Source of the DNA: Diphasiastrum complanatum
Lineage: Eukaryota; Streptophyta; Lycopodiopsida; Lycopodiales; Lycopodiaceae
Direction of reading: 5' to 3'
Assembly: GCA_029204225.1 (NCBI GenBank)
Contig: CM055096.1
Span: 32,499,076-32,563,075, forward strand
DNA: 64,000 nt
The notes under the pieces are model-generated. The model saw only the letters and a list, made by a program, of their open reading frames with translations. It had not been told where the DNA came from and did no database searches. The translations under genes and the position numbers were made by a program. Shown piece by piece: positions 57,414-64,000 of the stretch (within the stretch, counting starts at the first letter, position 1; each line of letters begins with the position of its first letter).

Positions 57414-58041
57414 GTGTTGTCCCCCCTATTCAGCTAGAGGCATTGTTCCATATTGTCACATTCATACAGCGCCTGGAGGATCTTCACTGCAGCAGCTTTG
57501 TCATCATCCCAGCACCTACATTCTGTGGGACACTCCTTTTCGTGGTATTCTCCTCTCCACATTGAGTATTCACATTACGGATCTACCAGCTGGTACGCAT
57601 CAGATTCCAGATCTACCAGCCGGTACGCATCAGTATATTCGAGGACACCTATATATGGCATATCTTCAGAGCACTTGGCAGGATTTTGTCTGGGGTGAAG
57701 ACGGAGTTTTATCGGACACATTTTCACTGGACCGGACCGGAAGTTTGCATGTTGATAATGACATGAAATTAGTAAAATAAATATATTTCTAAAGTGAATT
57801 ATATTATGATGAGGTTATATATTTTTTTTTCTAAAGTGAATTATATTATGATGAGGTTTTTTTTTTTTTTTTTGCATGTTCATAATGAAATGGAATTAGT
57901 TAAATAAATATTTTTCTAAAGTGAATTATATCATGATGTTCTTAGATGATTGGGATTTTTGATGAGGTCTCCCACCGTGCATACTTGACATGTACCTTTT
58001 TCGGTCGTATGTAACTTAGGGTATTCCATGGACATTAATAA

Positions 58042-58130
<89 letters not shown>
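57414..58130 (+). mobile_element. LINE fragment with (TC)n tail, inserted in element C gag
   Basis: Begins with the post-RT peptide VVPPIQLEALFHIVTFIQRL, with deletions and a 27-bp duplication (CAGATCTACCAGC(T/C)GGTACG) near 57580-57630. It is followed by two AT-rich ~90-bp repeats (57770-57940), then the LINE 3' end TTAGGGTATTCCATGGACAT, TAATAAAGA, and an 86-bp (TC)n tail at 58045-58130. Its 3' end belongs to the same subfamily as 4446-4836. Confidence 0.75.
58045..58130. repeat. (TC)n microsatellite, LINE tail
   Basis: About 86 bp of pure TC following GACATTAATAAAGA. Confidence 0.93.
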
Positions 58131-58136
<6 letters not shown>

Positions 58137-58275
58137 TATGTAGATTAGATATTAGGAGCATCAGTCAAACTATGTGATTCCATACATGCACACATTGATA
58201 TGCATACGTTTAGACTTGATTTTGTAGTCACTCGATGGTCAGGGACCTAGGCAACTGTCATTCGCACCCTAAGCC

Positions 58276-59113
58276 TTAACCTGTGGGAACAGACAGGACG
58301 AGGAACGGACCGACGTTCATCCCAGAACGACATTGAGCAGGGCTTCAAGGACACTTTGTCGGAAGGAGCCTGAAAACATTTGGAAGTGACTCAAATGGTC
58401 CAGGAATACAGTCACCAGGTTCGTGAACCCGATACGGACGTAACGGACTCGGCCTGGCTCGATTCGGGTATCGTTTGGTCAAAATGGGCTTTCTATGGGA
58501 GAGAAACGCAATTAGGTCTCGCAAAATGGACTAGTTTTGCAGCTTTCCGTCCGACGGCCCCGTTTCTCCAAACATGATCCGTTTCAGGTGCCGTCTGTTT
58601 CGGCCAGTGGACAAGCTCGATAGGAATCTGTGGAAACAGACAGGAAGAGGAACGGACCGACGGTTAGCCCAGAACGTCCATCCGAAGTTCGTCGTTAAAC
58701 AAGGCTTCAGGGACACTTTGTCGGTCGAGACCTGGAAACATGTGGAAGTGATCTAAATGGTCCAGGAATACAGTCCCCGGGTTCCTGAACCCGATACGGA
58801 CATAACTGACTCGGCCTTGCTCGATTCAGGTATCGTTTGGTCAAAACGGCTCTTCGATGGGAGAGAAATGCAATTAGGTCACGCGAAATGGACTAGTTTT
58901 GCAGCATTCCGTCCGACGGCCCCGTTTCTTCAAACGGGATCCATTTCAAGTGCCGTCTGTTTTTGCCAGTGGAAAGCTCAATAGGAACCTGTGGGAACAG
59001 ACAGGATGAGGAACGGACCGACGGTCAGCCCAGAACGTCCATCCGAAGTTCGACGTTGAACAGGGCTTCAGGGACACTTCGTCGGACGAGACCTAAAAAC
59101 ATCTGGAATTGAC
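58276..59113. repeat. Satellite-like tandem repeat, unit about 350-360 bp
   Basis: The phrase GAGGAACGGACCGACG occurs near 58297, 58648 and 59007, with long similarity around each (e.g. AAATGGTCCAGGAATACAGTC, GGACTAGTTTTGCAGC, CCGTCCGACGGCCCCGTTTC). About 2.35 units. Richer in GC and CpG than its surroundings. No coding role is evident. Confidence 0.88.
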
Positions 59114-59248
59114 TACTTGTGTATGTATCTTTTTCATGGAGAAGTAAAATTGCAATTCTAAAGAAAGCTTCAGCAGAAGAAGATTTTTGTTTGCTTGGTC
59201 TAATGCAATTCTGGAAGTGGAGTCACAACTGGTCCCTCTTGAGATGCT

Positions 59249-59793
59249 CATCATAAAAGACATAGTAGTGTGTAGGTCCTATGGTTCCTTGTAGTGAATG
59301 ACACAGTTCTACTTAGTAGTTAGTAAGTTGTTGAAGTTCATCCCGGGAGAAACTGATCTCATAATAAAAGACATAGTAGTGTGTAGGTCTTGTGGTTCCC
59401 TATAGTGAATGACACAATTCTGCTTAGTACTTATTAAGTTGTTGAAGTTCATCCGGGGAGAAACTGATCTCATCATAAACGACATAGTAGTGCAGGTCTT
59501 GTGGTTCCCTGTAGTGAATGACACAGTTTTGCATGAGTAATTAGTAAGATGTTGAAGTTCATCCAGGGAGAAACCGATCTCATCATAAAAGACATAGTAG
59601 TGTGTAGGTCTTGTGGTTCCCTGTAGTGAATGACACAATTTTGCAGAAGTAATTAGTAGGCTGTTAAAGTTCATCGGGGGGGAATGAGATGCTCATCATA
59701 AAAGACATAGTAGTGTGTAGGTCTTGTGGTTCCCTGTAGTGAATGACACAATTTTGCTTGGTAATTAGTAAGCTGTTGAAGTTCATCCGAGGA
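59249..59793. repeat. 111-bp tandem repeat, five units
   Basis: The unit includes AAAGACATAGTAGTGTGTAG, GGTTCCCTGTAGTGAATGAC and GTTGAAGTTCATCC. Units differ by about 5-15%. The minus-strand open frame across it (59309-59674) reflects a repeat length divisible by three. Confidence 0.92.
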
Positions 59794-59832
59794 GCACATC
59801 GTTACATAGATCCGTATTGTACGTATTGTAGC

Positions 59833-60125
59833 GAGCATTCATTTCTCCCATAAACTTGTGGTCTTGAGAGCTTGTCACTCTTCTGGTGAGCATTCACTTC
59901 TCCCAAAAACTTGTGGTCTTGAGAACTTGTCACTCTTTTGGTCAGCATTCACTTCTCCCAAAAACTTGTGGTCTTGAGAGCTTGTCACTCTTCTGGTGAG
60001 CATTCATTTCTCCCAGAAACTTGTGGTCTTTAGAGCTTGTCACCCTTCTGGTGAGCATTAACCACTCCCAAATCTTCTGGTCTTGGGCTTGTCACTCTTC
60101 TGTTGAGCATTCGCTTCCCTTTCCG
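59833..60125. repeat. 55-bp tandem repeat, five to six units
   Basis: The unit is GAGCATTCACTTCTCCCA, AAACTTGTGGTCTTGAG, then AGCTTGTCACTCTTCTGGT. Four regular units, then a shorter fifth and a partial sixth. Unrelated to the neighbouring 111-bp repeat. Confidence 0.92.
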
Positions 60126-60837
60126 AAACAAATTGCACCCCTCACTGCTTTTCAAGCCTGAGAGGTAAATATGAAATAACATACCTAGCTAGAGATGGAT
60201 CTGCACACAGACGCTTGCTCTTCTTGCCAGAGAGAGAGAGCGAGCGAGCAAGCAAATTATGCGTTTTCTTGTCAAAATTACAAATTGTTTGCTCTTTCAA
60301 GGCCGATTCTATGGTATCTCAGTTATGAGAGGCGTGGGCAGTGGGTAGGTTTTTTACAAAAAATTTTGGTACCGTTTTAATTTTTTTTAACCGGAGGGGG
60401 CAAGCAGTTGTCGTCCACCCCCTAATAATTAATTCCGGGGGGGGGGGAAGGGGAGGAAAATCACTTTTGATTGTTTTTGGGCATGTGGGAGTGAGCGGGC
60501 AGGAGCCTATAATTTTTTTTTTTTATTTTGCGCCTCGGGTCCACCCCGGACGCCCTGGGCGCGTCCGCGTCCGCGTCCGGACGCACGTTCGTGCCCAACC
60601 TCCGCTTCCTTAGATCTATATATATAAAGATAAATGTGTGTGAGATTTGTGCCTATGTATGGATGCATGGGTGCATCTTCCTACCCCATGCACTTTTTAA
60701 AAAAACTAACTTAAAATTCTAGATGCATGCATGGAGAGGAGGATGTATGCATCCTACCCCATGGATACTCATTAATCCTCATGTCCTAATTCAAATCACG
60801 AACCTCCCCCTTTCAATCTCTCACAATCCTCCTTCCA

Positions 60838-60840
<3 letters not shown>
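60126..60840. other. Unannotated intron sequence with GC-rich patch
   Basis: A G11 run near 60438 and a GC-rich stretch (60530-60600) with GTCCGC repeats. T runs and G/C runs are reminiscent of the MITE at 34946-35595 but no ends were found. No gene recognised. Confidence 0.5.

Positions 60841-60909
<69 letters not shown>
60841..60909. repeat. (TC)n microsatellite
   Basis: About 69 bp of pure TC. Sequence immediately right of it (60910-61064) is not identifiable; LINE coding homology starts about 155 bp on. Confidence 0.92.
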
Positions 60910-60912
<3 letters not shown>

Positions 60913-61064
60913 CCAGTGATATGGCAGCGATGTCTGCCACGCAGGAAGCTCGCATGTTGACAAGTCACCACACCCAATTCCACCATTTTCTGTCCATTTT
61001 GCTCCTATCCCTGATTCTGCTCCTCTTCCATCTTCTCCATATCTCTGTTGAGTACAGTGCCACT

Positions 61065-61640
61065 GGAGAAACATCCCTTGGTTTCTCACAGGAGATCATT
61101 GCTGCTATCATCACATTATATGAGAGAGTTTTGGCCGGATTTCGTGATGGAGATGGATGGTCTTCATATATTCATAGCGGTCGGAGTAAAGTAGGGATGT
61201 CCTTTATCACCCACCCTTTTTGCTTTATACATTGACAACCTTGAGCGGATCATTCGGGAAGAAGGTGGGGATGGCTGTCCTCTAGCAGATATTGTTATCC
61301 CTATCCTTCTTTATGCAGATGATGTGGTTTTCTATCTAGTTCAGCTATAGGACTTCAGCGACATCTGGATGCCTTGTATACTTTCTGTCCGATATGGGGG
61401 CTAATGGTGAACATTGGCAAGACTAAGGTTATGGTGTTTAACACCAACAGGCAGCATATGAGAGACACTATGTTCTATTTTGATGGACAGCCTCTAGAGG
61501 TAGTGGCGTCTTACACATACCTGGGTGTTCTCTTTTCTGGCCCATTGCTTTCGTTTAGACCAGCTGCATTGGCTAGGCTCCGCAAGGGGCGCTCTGCTCT
61601 TGTTCAGGTGGAGAGGTTTTCCTCTACTTATTATGTGCAT
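61065..61640 (+). mobile_element. LINE RT fragment, plus strand
   Basis: Reads SLGFSQEIIAAIITLYERVL, a damaged KQGCPLSP region, LLYADDVV, MVNIGKTKVMVFNTNRQHMR, YTYLGVLFSGPLLSFRPAAL and RKGRSALVQVERF. The RT is interrupted by stops and deletions. It begins at the RT position where the adjacent minus-strand fragment stops. Confidence 0.82.
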
Positions 61641-61679
61641 GCACACGATGTCGCCTCTTTTCTTCGGCCAGACGCTAGA

Positions 61680-62278
61680 GTAGCAAGTGTCGCGGAACTG
61701 AATCAAATGCTTTGCCGAAGTCCACAAAGCAACAATAGACTCTTTGTTTTCTGAACTTCGCTGCCTCAATGATACATCTCAGTATGAATATCTAGTCTGC
61801 TGTGGAGTAGCCTCAATGATACATCTCAGTATGAATATCTGGTCTGCTGTGGAGTAGCCTGTTCTAAAACCTGCCTGTCCCATAGCATATAACTCCTTTG
61901 TCTCTGCATGAGCGCTGATGATAGATTGCATAACCGAACCATAGAGCTTAGCCATAGTGTGGCTGATCACAAAAGTACGATAGTTGTCTCCATTCAGAGG
62001 ATCACGTGCAAAAGGTTAGTACACCAAGGTGTGACGTAGGAGATGTATGGAGCAACAATATGGGCGATAGGTTTTAGAAAGTCCATACTTAGAAAGTCAA
62101 ACATCAATGGCTTTATGGTTTTGGCTATTTTTTATGGTGTTTTCAATCATGGACGGAGTGAAAAGGGTGAATTTTGATGGTCGTGGTGAGAGAGAGATGG
62201 AAGGAGAGTCAACTGTATAAAGTTTTGCAGCATAGTCAATCCACGATTCAATGGCAATAGGAGCTGGCATACATGAGT

Positions 62279-62280
<2 letters not shown>
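61680..62280 (-). mobile_element. LINE pre-RT and RT N-terminal fragment, minus strand
   Basis: The minus strand reads MISHTMAKLYGSVMQSIISA, GQAGFRTGYSTADQIFILRC and, near 61690-61740, FGKAFDSVP-like sequence. A ~48-bp tandem duplication (CCTCAATGATACATCTCAGT) lies at 61764-61860. It is the upstream half of the RT whose downstream half lies inverted at 61065-61640. Its 5' end abuts the GA tract at 62281. Confidence 0.8.
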
Positions 62281-62339
<59 letters not shown>

Positions 62340-62400
62340 TTTATTAATGTCTTTTGATGTGAAAAGGAATATAAGATGAAATTATAACTCTTTGAGAGAG
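62281..62400 (-). mobile_element. LINE 3' stub with (GA)n tail
   Basis: (GA)n at 62282-62336 followed by CGCTTTATTAATGTC and AAAAGGAATATAAGATGA, the minus-strand LINE 3' end; the terminal hairpin is decayed. Only about 60 bp of body is visible. Confidence 0.8.
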
Positions 62401-63206
62401 AGAGGTTAGATTAGATTACTGTTCACCGAGATCAATATGGTCTATGGGACCAAATTCTATCACAATGTTTATTTTTAAAAAAGTCTGTATCACAATACAC
62501 CATAAAACTATTCTAAGATCAATTCAACTACTTTAGAAGAGTCTAGCAAATTTTTAGAAATAGCAAAAGCTTTGATAATAGAGCTACAAATTATGCTCAA
62601 AATAACATCATCAGATAAACTAAGCAAGGAATCCAATGAAGGTATCTTGAAGTGGTTGTAGGCAGTTGCTGTCAAATAGGTGAGGATGCTCCATTTCCAC
62701 GTGACCAATATTTTGTCAAAGCAGACATGTGTGCTCGTCCCAAAAGATTTACGGGATGCAGCATCTTCACCTTTGCAATCTTAGTTCACATGAGTTCATA
62801 TATAAACGTGAGGAATGTTTGCATCTATATGTCTGTGTAGGATGTTGGATTGAACCATTCTGTATAAAATTGCATTTTGCACTTTAAGGGTTCCTTCCAT
62901 AAACCAATGACAAACTTTTTTTGAAGTTTGCACAAAGGATTTGAAATTTGGAGTGTTCTTGTGCCATTCATTATGCTTGATTTTCCAAAAGGCGAACCAT
63001 TTGAGATTGATTTTGAGAGAGGGATTGATTTAAAACGACTCTTACCAAAAAATATCAAGGTTTTGTGACTATGATGATAAACCGAAGAAGAGCATGCAAT
63101 ATTGATCTTGTAACTTTCATTGTGTAATCTTCTCTAATAAACATCATATTTGGTTTTGTCAAATTGGATTCTCCATTTTGCTAATTCTTGGATGATATAT
63201 ATCTAG
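62401..63206. other. End of intron 8
   Basis: AT-rich, no recognised feature, leading to the exon 9 acceptor ATATCTAG. Confidence 0.6.
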
Positions 63207-63409
63207 ACGCCGCATTGTACAAGTTTATGCTCGTGGAGTTCGTCTCTTGGATGGAGCAGTTATGACACAAGATCTTCAGATTGAGCACATCTTGTCAGAT
63301 TCAGATTCTGTCAAAAAAGATGCGGCTACTGCCATTGCGTTTGCTACAATTGCAGATCCATTCATTTTGTTGCAAATGACTGACGGAAACATCAAACTTA
63401 TTGTTGGGG
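63207..63409 (+). CDS. CPSF160: CPSF160 exon 9 of window
   Basis: The acceptor ATATCTAG| is followed by A, which completes the split Arg codon, then RRIVQVYARGVRLLDGAVMT and, after a less conserved loop, IADPFILLQMTDGNIKLIVG. The donor is at GGGG|GTGAGA, leaving one base for the next exon. It matches the CPSF160 'RRR(V/I)(I/V)QV...GAR(I/L)LDG' and 'IADPY(V/I)LL' blocks. The following exon is not recognisable in the remaining 591 bases. Confidence 0.95.
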
Positions 63410-64000
63410 GTGAGATATTGCTTCAAATCTTTTGATTTAGATTTCAAAGTTCAATAACTTCTGGTTACAAATACAATGTGGATGGAGCTCTTGATGCTAA
63501 CTTGAGGAAATTAGAGATATTGTGTCTAATATAGATCTTCCCAAGTTAGTTTGTGTCTAAATATGATCTTGGCTAAACTAAGTTTCAAATAAGTCAAACT
63601 TCCTGTTATGTATACTTGTTTTTAACTTAAGTTGTCACACTTTGGAGCATTTTCATATTGTTACTATTTGTATTAATATTGGAAATTATCAAAGGTGTTA
63701 AATATGGTCCTATGTTTGGTTAAATACGAAAATTGCTCATTGTGTTTATCTTGTTGAGTTCTATCATGGATCAAGAAGAGGTGGTTTTTTCAAAAGGAGG
63801 ATGCACTTTAAGTATCAATATTGTGGTGGAGCGAATAAAGAAGGAAAGAGTAGTAGAACATTGGCGTTATTCGTAAAGAGAAATCTTCACTAGATACAAA
63901 TGAGATGCTTCTCGTGCTCTCATTCCAATAGGACGTCATTACTATAAAGTAAAGTACATGTTCATAGAGTATTACAAAGATTGAAGTACTGATGATGGAG
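63410..64000. other. Start of intron 9
   Basis: Begins GTGAGATA. AT-rich without recognised features. The next CPSF160 exon ('GDPSTCTV...' region in other plants) was not found in the remaining bases. Confidence 0.65.

Noticed and set aside
59309-59674. 121-residue minus-strand ORF
   Set aside because: Product of the 111-bp tandem repeat, whose length is a multiple of three.

Overview
The window is one stretch of a nuclear plant gene enlarged by transposable elements. Nine short exons on the + strand (591-63409; 1103 coding bases in all) join in phase into about 367 residues of a plant-type CPSF160, the 160-kDa subunit of the cleavage and polyadenylation specificity factor. Both ends of the gene lie outside the window. 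The exon peptides read like land-plant CPSF160 in order, for example [83 protein letters not shown]. The eight complete introns are 142 bp to 25.9 kb long. Three of them (14.2, 13.7 and 25.9 kb) hold almost all of the repeats. Intron size and repeat content suggest a land plant with a large genome. The LINE type makes me think of a seed-free plant or a gymnosperm rather than an angiosperm, but that is a weak inference.

Layout. 1-3028: exons 1-3 and short introns, with one roughly 290-bp tandem duplication. 3029-17233: intron 3, with minus-strand LINE copies (4141-7890), a non-autonomous Ty3 element 'A' (7897-13462), more LINE pieces and a terminal-inverted-repeat element. 17234-23526: exons 4-7 with moderate introns. 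23527-37232: intron 7, with a minus-strand Ty3 element 'B' related to A, a nearly full-length decayed LINE 'G', a Ty3 5' fragment 'D', a copia fragment split by a hAT-like MITE, and a second small MITE. 37233-37327: exon 8. 37328-63206: intron 8, with long CA/TG microsatellites, a 25-bp minisatellite made of 5'-splice-site-like units, two divergent LINE chains, a young Ty3 element 'E' (47724-53935, identical LTRs, CACTG target duplication), a truncated Ty3 element 'C' joined to a LINE, three further tandem-repeat arrays, and a rearranged LINE. 63207-63409: exon 9.

Most striking is the LINE family. At least 13 copies end in a short stem-loop whose two arms change together between copies, then GACATTAAT(AAA), then a pyrimidine microsatellite tail ((TC)n, (TTTC)n, (TTC)n and related units) in place of poly(A). 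At about ten junctions a 5'-truncated LINE starts exactly at such a TC tract, usually the tail of another LINE in the same orientation. This builds head-to-tail chains and suggests that the element inserts into, or template-jumps onto, its own tails. Elements A and B share a second unusual organisation: LTR, gag, (protease,) a roughly 2-kb block with no recognisable pol, then the integrase C-terminal tail and a chromodomain.

No tRNA, rRNA, CRISPR or bacterial feature was seen. All element reading frames carry stops or frameshifts; the least damaged is E, with one in-frame TAG and one frameshift.
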